From Gonapodya prolifera JEL478 (Eukaryota; Monoblepharomycota; Monoblepharidomycetes; Monoblepharidales; Gonapodyaceae), in NCBI GenBank assembly GCA_001574975.1, contig KQ965751.1:72718-136717 (forward strand): a DNA stretch of 64,000 nt, in the 5' to 3' direction. The notes beneath the pieces are model-generated. The model saw only the letters and a program-made list of their open reading frames with translations, had not been told where the DNA came from and made no database searches. Below, piece after piece: positions 21,690 to 31,720 of the stretch; position 1 is the first letter of the stretch, and each line of letters starts with the position of its first letter. A program made the position numbers and the translations under genes.

Positions 21690-23395
21690 TCACTTTTACT
21701 CGAGCAGAAGAAGAGCACACAGTCGTTCGCATACTGGACCTGTACCTCGTCCCCTGGCTCAGTTTGATTTACATGTGAGTGTCGGACTGTTTTCAGTGCA
21801 TCGTGGGTACGTGAGTGTCTCCCAACTTGACAAAAGCAACCGCGGGAATCTGGCAAATGCCCGGGTCGCAAACACCGAGTGAGCAAACACTATGTACGCT
21901 TCTTATGCGATACGAGCTTTGCTCACTGTGGTTGTCAGCATCGATAGCGGAATGCTCTCCGAGTGAGTCCCAAACGGTCTTGCTGTCTCCAGCTCCACCA
22001 AAACTATGTCACCACCCAACCAAGCCTTTCCATGTCCCAAACGGAATACAACTTTGTCCTCGGCGTATTCTTCGTAGGTTACAGCCTGGGCGAACTCCCC
22101 TCCAATTTCTTCCTCAAGGCCATGGGTGCGACAAATGGTTCTCGAGGATTTGTATTTGTGAGTGGCTGCCGAATTCGGTCATCTCGGGGGCACTAAATTC
22201 TTGCTCACGGGTCCAGCGTGGGGGATATGTGCGGCGTGCTTGGCGGCTGTGCGAACGTTTAGTCAGCTTTTGGCGGTTCGGTTTGCGCTAGGATAAGCAG
22301 AGGTACCTTGTTGAGCTCTATCTCAGCGCTCTTCATCTTGGCCTACCCGTCTTGCTCTCCTACAGGCGGGATTCTTCCCAGTGAGTATGCAAAACATGAC
22401 TGGAACGAGACAACCCCTCGACACTCTCCCCTCCAAATCAGGGCTCCGGATTCTACTTCGTCCTCTTCTAACGTCCATTCGAGCGCTCCCGTCGCCTATC
22501 GCGGATGTTTACGACGTCGGCCCTGGCTGGCGCATTGTGGGTCGCTCCATCTGCTGTCCTCGGGGTTTCCCTGACGCTGAGGCTCCGACGTCTCCCGAAC
22601 GAAAGCTCGGACCTTTTAGCGACAGGAATCAGCGAACTGGACATGGTTGGAGGGATTGATGGGTGGCGGTGGATATTTCTGTTGGAAGGGGTAAGCTTTA
22701 TTTGAACCTGAGTATTTACTTTCCCAATCAACTTTCTCACATCGCTTCCCACAGATTCCCGCCATTTTCGTCGGCTTGCTTACGCTACTCTACCTTCCGT
22801 CATGTGAGTCTCTTCCCACTGGGTCCTGCCCTTGACTTTACCCAGGAATCAACGCCCAAAAGACCCCTCCGACTGCTGGTTTCTCACACCGCGCCAAAAG
22901 CTCATCGCTGCGGCACGTTTACCGCGGAATGACGTGAAGCAAACGTCCAAGACCTTCGTGTTAAGTGATTATGTAAGTTTTGCGCTTCCGGCTAAATATC
23001 AGATCGGAACATGCGCGTGAAATTCTGGTTTGTAGATTGACCTCATGAAGGACCCGAAACTATGGATGTTTATGGTCGTTTACTTGAGTGAGTGTGGCTC
23101 TGATGAACCTTTCCTCCCGTCCGACCGACCAAATATTTACCCAAATATTCACACTTCGGAATATCGCATCCGGCACTCCCGTTCCAACGAATCTGCCAGT
23201 TCACGTCAACGGAAACTACGCAAACAGCTCGTACCTCCCCATTGTGATTAAGAATGTAAGTTCCGATCCGGATACGTGCGTACAAACACAATCCCCACCA
23301 ACCCGTGCACTCTGACAGCTTGGGTGGAAATCAAACCAGGCCCTGTTGCTTTCCTCGCCAATCTACGTAAATATGCTTTTCATCTGTTCCGTCAC
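21690..23395 (+). pseudogene. MFS transporter pseudogene (tandem copy, 3'-truncated)
   Basis: The order and exon structure of the preceding MFS gene are repeated: EEEHTVVRILDLYLVPWLSL, NRGNLANARVANT, YNFVLGVFFVGYSLGELPSN, AWGICAACLAAVRTFSQ, RFALG followed by TAA, then AGFFP, FYFVLF followed by TAA, RPFERSRRLSRMFTTSALAG, GWRWIFLLEG, IPAIFVGLLTLLYLPS, DCWFLTPRQKLIAAARLP, IDLMKDPKLWMFMVVYL, VHVNGNYANSSYLPIVI and LGWKSNQALLLSSPIY. At least two in-frame stop codons are visible, one acceptor region (near 22130) is garbled, and the last four or so helices are missing. It is therefore a dead tandem duplicate. Protein-level similarity to the active copy remains high, so the event is moderately recent. 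Confidence 0.88.
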
Positions 23396-24379
23396 GCCAT
23401 AGTGCTTGCTAACCTTACCGCAACTCCGCCCAGCTTGTCGATCTTACAGTAATCAAGATTAGTAGAGTATCGTCCCACGTATGACGCTCGTACTACTCGA
23501 AAAGCGCACTGTACGTGTGGTCACTCAAGGTTTTGCCCTCGGCGATGCTCAGGACTCCTTAGTACAGAGGAGTTTTGGAGAGGTGCTTTTCCGAATCAAC
23601 TGCCTCGAACCTTCATTCCAACGAAACTGATCCAAAATGGAACGCCGACGAGCTCGACCTTTACAGCTTCGTCTTTGCAACAAAAGACTTGAAGTGGCGG
23701 AACGTGCCCAAAACAGAAACGCAGCACTCTGAGTGGAGCACGCGGACTGCTGCTCCGATGGTACCCGGTTAGCCCCATATTTCCTCGGGTGGACATCACC
23801 ATCAAGCCGCGTGCCTACTGTCAGAGAGTTACTAATGTGCGGGATTAGATCAAGTTTTCTTGAACTCCTCCCTGGCAGCGTATCCGACGCCCCCCTATTT
23901 ACTCACTAGTCTACACTAGAAATGTAATTCCAACTCACGACTACATTTGCCCCTCCATCATTTCATGGCTTCTCACACGACCTCCAGCGCGTGACATTTA
24001 CTGTTCCATCATTTGCTCCATTGTCTTGATAGCAAACACTTCTGGAAAGGAAAATGCAGCCGGCGGACAGGAACGAATCACTCCTCGACACCGCAACTTC
24101 TTTCGCAACAACAGCTCTCGGCTGCTCTTACCGTCGCTGGACCGAAGCGATGGGCCCACATCGCACCGCTTCGGCGGAACCGTTGAGTTCCTGACTCGTC
24201 CATTACGTTACACAGTCGTGTGTGTGCCTTTCCCAACGCGGCATGACCTGGAGAAGTTACTTATTTTCCCTGGGGGAAGCGCCATCGACCATAATCCAGA
24301 AAGAAGCGTCGCGTGAAGTGTGGAATTCTTGACGAGTTTCCTTACTTCATCCAGCGATTCTTGCTGGGGAACACGGGAA
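23396..24379. other. Gene-poor stretch between MFS relic and tandem repeat
   Basis: No gene is supported. Frames such as 24026-24316 have no recognised domain and no matching exon signals. The truncated MFS copy stops at about 23395, and the sequence then loses all resemblance to the active gene. Confidence 0.4.
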
Positions 24380-25095
24380 CACGAGGACCGAGTATCTTCA
24401 TCTTCACTCCAGCGTTTATGCTTAATGCAATCTGTGTTCGTCCAAATGCAGTACGGTGCGTTGCCGAACACCGATTCGCATAGAGTACAAACCACCGATG
24501 AGAGATGATCACCACCCTTACTTCGGCAAATTGTTTTCCGTCCTAGCTTACGGTCGCCCGACGTGGTATGTTGACTGGTGACCATGATGTGAGCGCGGAA
24601 GATAATCAAGCACTGAACAAGCTTTTAGTCATTCACACATTTGTGCTTGCAGCAAACCGATATTCGACCTATGCAGTATGCTGCATGGCCGAACACCTGT
24701 TCGCTTTGAGCACGACGTACCGGGCCGGGACTCATCACCATTTATAGTACGACACCGTTTGCATTCAGTGCAAATGTGTGACATGGGTCGGCCCAAACGC
24801 TGTTTGTGACAAGTGCATGCGCAGACACCGGTTTGCTTTTAGCACAAAGCTGAGTATCATCACAATTCTCTCACACTCGACCGGGATTTATGCTCATTGC
24901 GAACCGGTGTTGGCCTGTGCATAACACGTTTGATTTGAGACAAAGCACGTCTGAGAGCCAGGATGATCATTGCCAGCTTTACTCCGGCGTTTACGGCTTT
25001 GCGAGCAACATAGAGTTTCGGTTGACCTCGTTCATTATGCCACATGGTCGAACGGAAATACGCGTTGCGCACAAAGCGCCACCGAGGATCTAGAT
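24380..25095 (+). repeat. Degenerate tandem repeat array
   Basis: Related segments recur at least four times. Near 24465 there is GCCGAACACCGATTCGC, near 24690 GGCCGAACACCTGTTCGCTT, near 24823 GCAGACACCGGTTTGCTTTT, near 24920 GCATAACACGTTTGATTTGA and near 25045 TGGTCGAACGGAAATACGCG, each followed by GAGTAC/GAGCAC/TAGCACAAA/GACAAAGCAC/GCACAAAGC. Between them a second block recurs: CTTCACTCCAGCGTTTATGC (near 24400), ACTCGACCGGGATTTATGCT (near 24877) and TTTACTCCGGCGTTTACGGC (near 24978). Spacing is about 100-230 bp. There is no coding sense. The copies are too diverged for the unit boundary to be set by eye. Confidence 0.6.
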
Positions 25096-25218
25096 CCATA
25101 CTTCAGCTTTTACACGAACCACAATCCAATTCCATGGGTGAGCTCGGACTTTTCTTATTCAGCGTCAACCACGTAGTTCTCACCCCGCCTCTCTCTCTTA
25201 CAATCCCAGATTCGTGAC

Positions 25219-25689
25219 TTGGTGATGGATTGTCTGTTTCTTGTGGCGGAGTACGTGGCGGTTCAATCACTGCCAAGTATGGTTAAACCAGAACAAGAAC
25301 CTGTCCTCGATGTCTTTCAGGATACTCATGAGCGCGTTGTGCAAGATGAGATGACGATGGCGACCTCGGACGGTGCAGCTACCAACGGACATTGTTCGCC
25401 GCTCTCCACTCGCATATTGCCTTGTATGAGACAGAAAGGGCTGGCAGAAAGTGAAGGGGCCGGCACCCATTACCCTGCAATCGCTCAGGTGTTCAACGTC
25501 TTGCGTTTCGTCCAGCTTATTGGCTTTGAGTCTACGACGCCAAGCAACTTTGAAGATTCGATGACAACCCAATTTTTGCTTTTGCTCACAGATGATACAT
25601 CTTTACCATACAATAATTACAAACTTGGCTCATTCTATAAACTCAAGGTGTCTTCCTTGCAATCTTTTCTTCTGATTCTCCAATGGTGA
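25219..25689 (+). CDS. Hypothetical ORF, 156 codons, doubtful
   Basis: A single open frame of 156 codons (MVMDCLFLVAEYV...) with no recognised domain. It could be a last exon, because CTTACAATCCCAG just before 25211 looks like a splice acceptor and would give IRDLVMDCLFLVAEYV, but no upstream exon is identifiable because the preceding DNA is the degenerate repeat. Its stop lies close to the end of the methyltransferase gene on the other strand. It is listed because nothing else explains these 470 bases, with low confidence that it is expressed. Confidence 0.2.
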   Translation: MVMDCLFLVAEYVAVQSLPSMVKPEQEPVLDVFQDTHERVVQDEMTMATSDGAATNGHCSPLSTRILPCMRQKGLAESEGAGTHYPAIAQVFNVLRFVQLIGFESTTPSNFEDSMTTQFLLLLTDDTSLPYNNYKLGSFYKLKVSSLQSFLLILQW

Positions 25690-25715
25690 CATTGTTGCCG
25701 TCCGCCGGCTCGTCA

Positions 25716-26441
25716 TCACTGCTTCATGGCAATGACCCAGAAGAAGCTTCCAGTTCCCTCCTCAACAGTATCCGCCACGACGACTTTCATGCACGCCTGC
25801 TTCAGTGCCCTTGTGTACCCATCATCCCCGAGACTGCTCCAAAACATCCACCCTTTCTCGCCCAACCACTTCTCCACCACAATCCCTTCCATGCTGGGCC
25901 CACCACCAAAATTGACCAGCATACATCCACCACTCTTGAGCCACCGCGCGGCTCTCGCAATGACCTCGCGCTGCTCGTCCTGCGGGAGGTGGATAATGCT
26001 CCACAGCGCGATCACGGCGTCAAGGGACTCGTCGGGGAAGGACACGTCCTGCTCGGACGCCATATCGGCCACGCGAAGGATGACCCGGTTCTCAGTAACG
26101 TAGGCGGACAAGTTTTCCGCCGCGAGCGCGATCTGGGCAGTGGAGATGTCGATTCCCGTGGCGTGAGTTGTGGGATTGGCGGCGAGAACTTCGCGGAGGA
26201 TCGGCACGCCAGAACCGCACCCGAGTTCGACAACTGCAGCGCTCGTTGTCGTGCTGGACCCGGACTCGGGCGCTGTTGCGGTGAGAGCGGGACACAGGCC
26301 GAAGAGCTTGGCGAGATACCGGTTTCGGAACTGGTTGTGCTTGGCTGTCCATGAGTTGTACGCGAGTGCGATCGCGTCGTAGGATGCGCTGATGCGGGGT
26401 TTGAGGTCTGCGGGGGGCGGGGAAGGATGGAAGTCGGCCAT
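25716..26441 (-). CDS. Class I SAM-dependent methyltransferase
   Basis: A single-exon gene of 241 residues starting at MADFHPSPPPADLKPRI. The fold motifs are in place: motif I VVELGCGSGVPILRE (SAM glycine loop, about residue 70), motif II ATGIDIS with the acidic residue binding the ribose, IALAAENLSAYV, VADMASEQDVSFPDESLDAV (motif IV region) and LKSGGCMLVNFGGGP. Met 26441 is favoured over the upstream in-frame Met at 26495 because conserved-looking sequence begins there. The nearest general group is the Methyltransf_11/25 type (UbiE-like); the substrate is unknown. The plus-strand frames across this locus are shadows. Confidence 0.85.
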   Translation of the reverse strand: MADFHPSPPPADLKPRISASYDAIALAYNSWTAKHNQFRNRYLAKLFGLCPALTATAPESGSSTTTSAAVVELGCGSGVPILREVLAANPTTHATGIDISTAQIALAAENLSAYVTENRVILRVADMASEQDVSFPDESLDAVIALWSIIHLPQDEQREVIARAARWLKSGGCMLVNFGGGPSMEGIVVEKWLGEKGWMFWSSLGDDGYTRALKQACMKVVVADTVEEGTGSFFWVIAMKQ

Positions 26442-26840
26442 CTTTGCAGAATCGGAGGGACGGTCTTGGCAAGGCAGCGAAAAGCGATTCAGCAAGCAGG
26501 CGGCTTACCAGAGTAACTCCTGGGGCAGCTCAGGTGGGAGGAGCAAGTGGGAGTCTTTCTGCAGCTGATTTCTCGCTTGGCTGCGCTTGACGAGTCCGTT
26601 GTTTCAATGCGAGTGCACCGATGCTGTGGCCGTCCGCGCAAACCGGCAATATTTCCTCTCTTTTCTGTCACGCTGCAATGGCCGAACACGAAGCGACTCC
26701 GCGCATTTGCTGATTTCGGGCCGGGCGGGGGGGGGGGGAACCGAAATCGAGCTGAAGATGGTTTATGATCGACCATGAAAGTCGCGATGCAGTTGGGAAT
26801 GATGACTGCCAGAAGATGCAAACGCACTAATATCTAATGA

Positions 26841-27740
26841 ATGATAACCACGCCATTGTCGATTCCACCAGTATATGACCGCCCACGGTCCTCGGCCGGA
26901 GAGACCATGCAGGTTCTTGTAAGAGAGACAACTCAACCGAGAACGTATATGAAGTCATTCCAAATCGCTCCGGGCGCCGTGTCCATAATCCCCCGAAGGG
27001 ATTTCCGTTTAGGCATTCGGGTGAACGCAGTCGGAACACTCATGAGTCTCGGAAACAACTGCCCACCGGCACAATTCCCCCGCTCTCTCTCGTCCATCGA
27101 CTTGACGCCTTTTGGACCCCTCCTGGTTGGAAAGATCGGTGGGTATCTCATCACATTTGCTCCGGTTCCATGCCATGGCACATCTCCATCCGACCCGATG
27201 ACAAGCGCTCGTGCCTGGTGGCACATCTGGCATCGGTGCCGTGTCGGCAATTCGGCTCGCGCGCGGTGGGTGTCTGGAGTAGCTTTGGGCGGCCCACGGA
27301 GCATCGACAACAAGCAATGGAACCTTTCTTATCAACACTGTCCAACACTAGGTTCGGGTACTGCAATCTTTCTCGAGCATGACGTGACGGATGAATCGCA
27401 GTGGGAGAGCGTCATCCAGAAGTACGTGTTGGCACCAGCCATGCTGTGACACGTTTCCCACACACATCACACTTTTCACCTAAATTTGTTTTGGGGACGC
27501 TCTACCGTCACGCGAAACCATCGCTTCTGTCTTCTGTGACCTGCGCACCATCCGAACAACCTGAACCAGAGTGCAAGAAACCTTTGGTGGTCCGCTCTAC
27601 GTCTTGGTCATGATAGTGCGTGGACTTGACATGAGTCAGACCTGTCGTATGCTTTGCTTTTTCTCAAACGGTAATGTTTGTGACGCCGGACGGATTCAGG
27701 GTGCCGAAATGGTTATCGATGGGGGGTCATCGTTGTAAGG
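26841..27740 (+). pseudogene. Short-chain dehydrogenase/reductase remnants
   Basis: Pieces typical of classical SDR enzymes appear, but they are disconnected. LGIRVNAVG (normally late in the protein) is at about 27010-27036. FLEHDVTDESQWESVI (normally early, after the Rossmann turn) is at about 27369-27417. FGGPLYVLVM (in place of FGxLDVLVNNAG) is near 27582, and GAEMVIDGGSSL with a stop (the normal C-terminus) is at 27699-27737. Frames change between the pieces and neither the TGxxxGxG nor the YxxxK motif is found. The order late-early-late suggests remains of two tandem copies or a rearranged one. No function is expected. Confidence 0.6.
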
Positions 27741-27905
27741 TTGCAGTGGGGAGCTTCCACACCAAATGAAAACAGCACTTTACTATGTCGCAAGTGTAGT
27801 ATTGTCGCAAATGATTATATGACTTTTCCTCGCCTGCTGTGGCCTAACTGGCGTGGCCATTTCGGCACACGCAACCGCCGACTTCTCGCTCCACCACACG
27901 CTGCA

Positions 27906-30218
27906 ATGGCGGAGCACGAAGCGACTCCCTGTCCGCACGTCTCCTCAATCGATCTCGCCGTTCTCTCCGCCACCGTCCCGCGTCTTCTCTCCGCACGCGC
28001 TGCATCGATCCGCGCAAACCCGCCGTCGGAGCAAATCCCACCCGTCCTGTGGCTCTGTCTCACCTGCGCCACGCTCACCCCATCGGGCGTATCCGCATTC
28101 GATCCGCCGCCGCGCTGCTCGGCTCTTCCCGCTTCTCCGAACGACTGCTCCACCGTTGCACTCGCCCACCCACTGACGCTCGAAATCGAGTCCGGTCTCT
28201 GCTGGTGCCACGCATGCAATGCAGACGTCCATGTGGCGCCGGGCATCAACGAGCTGGTGGACACGTGTGCCGGTGTGGTGTGTCATGCCATTGAAGATGC
28301 CGGGGGGATGGACGGTATGGGTTTTCTTATATTGTTTTATGGATTCGGTTGTTGATTCGTGCGATCTCGCATCGACGCAGATGTTCTCGGCTTCCCATCG
28401 CAATCCTCCTCTGACAACACCGGCTCTTCTGACTTCGAGCCGCCAGAACCCATATCCGACGCAGCTACCGGCTTCCCTTATCGAATCACCGCACCGGGTC
28501 TGATTAACCTTGGCCAGTGAGTGTCTCACTCTTTCCTCTAGTGTCTCGGTCCGACGTGTTTTGAAATCGTCAACCTCGTCCGCTTATATTCACTTGCAGC
28601 ACATGCTTCTTCAACTCAGCAATGCAGGTACGTACCACTTCCAACTCACAAACTGTTCGAATTCGCAACAACGTGGAAAGAGCCGCTTTACGGGATAATG
28701 GAGACACTCTCCGAAACAGTCGCTTTTCTTATTGGCATTTGCGTTTTGTATCCCACTCCGCCCGCCCGCTCTGCCTCCGCATCCTGACCTCACAACCACC
28801 CCCTCGGCCCCTCTCCCACAGAACCTCTCCCACTGCCGCCCCCTCCTCCTCCGCCTGCACACCCTGGACCCACACCTCCCTCTCCCTCCCCACTTCTCTA
28901 CTGCCCTTCCTACCCAACCCACACCCACACCCACACACGTCCACCCAGGCCCACTCACAACACCACTCTCTACCATCCTCTTATCCGTCTTCTCGCGCGC
29001 CTCGGGGTCCCTTGCCCCCTCTCCCCATGGCCCACCGTGGACACCCAAACAGGGGTACCTCCCCAACACCCCCATCGACCCAACGCCCCTCTTCGCCGTC
29101 GTGCGCCAGAAATGGGAAATGTACAGGGCGATGAGGGAGCAGGATTCGCATGAGGTTGTGCGGAGGATTTTGGATGGTGTGGGGGAGGAGCAGGATGCGG
29201 CGGTGCGGGGGGATGAGCAGGGGCAAGGCTCGGCAGACAGTACTGGTACGAAATACCGCAAGAATGTGGTGGAGGAGGTGTTTGGTGGTACGATCGTGTC
29301 GCTTTTGGTGTGTGATGCGTGCAAGTCGGTGAGTTACAGTCCCTTCCTTTCTCACTTCTAAAAACGCCATGTGCTAAGTCCGCCTCCACTTCAAAGGCCC
29401 GTGCAACACGCGAACCCACACTAGACCTCCTCGTCCCCATTCCCACACCCTCCACTTCCCCTGATCCCACCACCACCACCACCCCTTCCCCGCCACCCAC
29501 TCCCACACCCGACCCCCGCTTCCCCCTCACATCAAACCCAACGCACCTCGACCGTCTCGCCAAGTTCTTCCAGTTCCAACGCAGCACCGCCCAACCGCCC
29601 GGGGGGAGTGCAGGTGTGGTGACACTGGAGGCGTGCATCGCAAACTTATTCGCACCCGAGCGGTTGGACGGGAATGATAGCGTCGCGTGCGATACGTGCA
29701 GTGCCGCCGCCGCCGCCGCCTCTTCCCCCTCCACCGCCCCCACACGGCACCCCGCTCAAAAACGCCTCCTCCTCCTCACCCCGCTCCCCCCCGTGCTCGT
29801 CATCGGCGTAAAGCGGTTCGCGGCCGTGGGGTACACGGGGCGTGTAAGGAAGGTGAGGAAGGCGGTGGCGTTTGGGGAGCACCTCGACCTCGGTGATGTG
29901 ATCGTGGGTGAGCGCGAAGTTGGGGAGATTGTTGGGAGCGGTGGCGCCGAGGGAGGACCTTTTGCGACTGGCAAGGCGGGTGGGGAGGTGGAAATGAAGG
30001 AGGGGACGAAGTACAGACTGAGAAGCGTGGTCGTGCACGGCGGGTCGGCTGTCTGGACGGGCCATTTCTACGCCTACGTACGGGTGAACGTTGCCGGTGG
30101 CGCGCGGGAGGACGTGTGGGTGTACGCGAGCGACACCAAAGTGCGGTATGCGGAGTGGGACGAAGTGAGCAGGGCGCAGGCGTATTTGTTCTTTTACGAG
30201 AGGGTAGACGAGGTTTAG
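27906..30218 (+). CDS. Ubiquitin carboxyl-terminal hydrolase (USP) with N-terminal UBP zinc finger
   Basis: Five exons join in phase: 27906-28314, 28381-28516, 28600-28627, 28822-29328 and 29397-30218, for 633 residues. Residues 1-130 resemble a UBP-type zinc finger (CPHV near the start, LWLCLTCATL, CWCHACNADVHV). The peptidase domain follows: Cys box GLINLGHTCFFNSAMQ with the catalytic cysteine at about 184, QDSHEVVRRILDG, CDACKSARATREPTLDLLVP, the His box WTGHFYAYVR, and YASDTKVRYAEWDEV leading to AQAYLFFYER. The arrangement is that of the USP16/USP45/USP3 (yeast Ubp) group, which removes ubiquitin from substrates including histones. The 28-nt third exon encodes the catalytic cysteine. Pro/Thr-rich loops and a GCC repeat (Ala run near 29703) are insertions. 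Start chosen at the Met before CPHV. Confidence 0.9.
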
Positions 30219-30525
30219 CTGGGGCTGGGGGTGTGTGATGGGATCGCCGGGGATGGGAGGGAAAGATGAAACTCTGTTTTAAGAAACTGCGGTATAGAAA
30301 CTCTCGAAATAATGACGTTGGATGCAAATGCAAGCACGTGGAGGTTGTGGATTCCCCATACTTATAAAGTGTAGTAAAGCTGCATTTGTTTGTCTTTATT
30401 GCAAGTAAAATCGAACACAGCAATGCTCTCGCCCGCCCTACTCGCCTCCCGCGCTCTCCACGTCTGCATTTACATTCCTTCGCCCTCTCTGCTTCGTCTA
30501 ACTTGCCCTCCTCTTCCCCTCACAG

Positions 30526-31483
30526 ACCACCGGCGCTCCCGCTCCCGCTTTCTCTCATGGCGCACCGCACGTCGCCCAAGCCCGGAGCCGCCCCCCATTC
30601 CCACCCACGCACGATTCGGACGAGGAGGTAGACGACCGCGGATGGGACGGGCTGGGCTCGTCGTCCGGGTTCCATCTCGCCGACGGAAGCGACGAAGATC
30701 TTATTTTCAGGACGGACCTTGACCCAGACACGCGGTACACGTTCAGCGCGCTCAATTCGTCGCATGATGTGTCGCGGAGCACGAGAGTGGAGGGGGGTGG
30801 GGTTAGTGGGCCGGCGTCGAGGCCTGCTGAACGAGCAGCGGTTGCTCCGTCGTCCAGGCCTGAAATTGCTGGCCCACAAACGCAAGGTGTGTCGGAGGTA
30901 GCGCTCGTGGAGGCAATGAAGAAGTTGGCGAGTTTGAGCTCGCAGCAGAAGTTGGGCGAGGCTGGAGCGGGGGAAACGTCCGCCGTCGTTGCCAAGGCTA
31001 CCGAGAAGGATCTGTTGGCGTTGTTTGAAAAGAATGTGCAAGAGGTGGGCTTATGTGGAATACCGTGTCTGTTTGCTAGTGAAGATGGTGTGGTACTTGC
31101 GTTAGGCCGAGATTTACTTGGCGCTGCATGAACGATACCGTAGAGCACTTCAGCAGACGTCGATCAAAGAAAACGAGCCGCCGCTCCCACTTACAAGTTC
31201 ACAAGAGAGTCTTGGCATATTTCAGCAATCCGGAGGGCCTTTTTTACCCTCCAACACCGCCGTTCCACCCTCGGCACCACCCGCACAGACGCCGTCATAC
31301 GGGCCTCACCCAGGAGTCACCGCCACCTCTTCCACATTCCAATCATTCATTCCAAGTCGCGTGCCCACGCTTCACTTCGGCCAAGCGCCAGCGCCCGGGC
31401 CCATTGTGCGCGGGAGCCAGCTGCAGCACTTGGACTCGGAAGCCCTCGATAGGTTGTTGGAGAGGCTGAGCAGCAGGCGATAG
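30526..31483 (+). CDS. Unknown acidic/Ser-Pro-rich protein (5' end unresolved)
   Basis: Two exons are clear: an upstream one open from the acceptor CCTCACAG at about 30518-30525 to 31044, and 31106-31483 after a GTGGGC...GTTAG intron; phases agree. The protein reads DSDEEVDDRGWDGLGSSS, a short conserved-looking stretch TRYTFSALNSSHDVSRS, helical VALVEAMKKLASLSSQQKLG and EKDLLALFEKNVQE, IYLALHERYRRALQQTS, a Pro/Ser/Thr-rich middle, and a final helix SEALDRLLERLSSRR. I do not recognise the family. The start codon is probably in an exon at 30380-30520 (an ATG at 30423 has no good donor after it). The amphipathic helices at both ends suggest a coiled-coil or scaffold role, but no function can be stated. 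Confidence 0.55.
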
Positions 31484-31720
31484 AATACTGCCGATTGTGA
31501 AATGAATGGGGTGCGATCGGATGGAAATGAAATGAGGAGCCAATTCAAAATGAATACAAGAAGTTGCTTTGAATGCCCCTATGCGATTTTAATTCCTCTT
31601 GAGCTTGAGCATGGTGACGAGCATGGACCTCTTCCACGTTCGATTTTTTTTACATGGGTTCACACTTCAAAACAAGGAAAATGTAATTAAGTCACAATAA
31701 TGTCCTGAGGAAGCCATTCA

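Noticed and set aside
28611-30423. Several long minus-strand frames across the ubiquitin protease gene
   Set aside because: The plus strand gives a complete USP with catalytic motifs; the antisense frames are composition-driven.
31687-31720. Stop at 31687 as the end of VPS16
   Set aside because: The conserved C-terminal frame (AKYVDRIEPPDLRAQYLERI, then RGVV) ends at the TGA 31721-31723; the other frame is a shadow.
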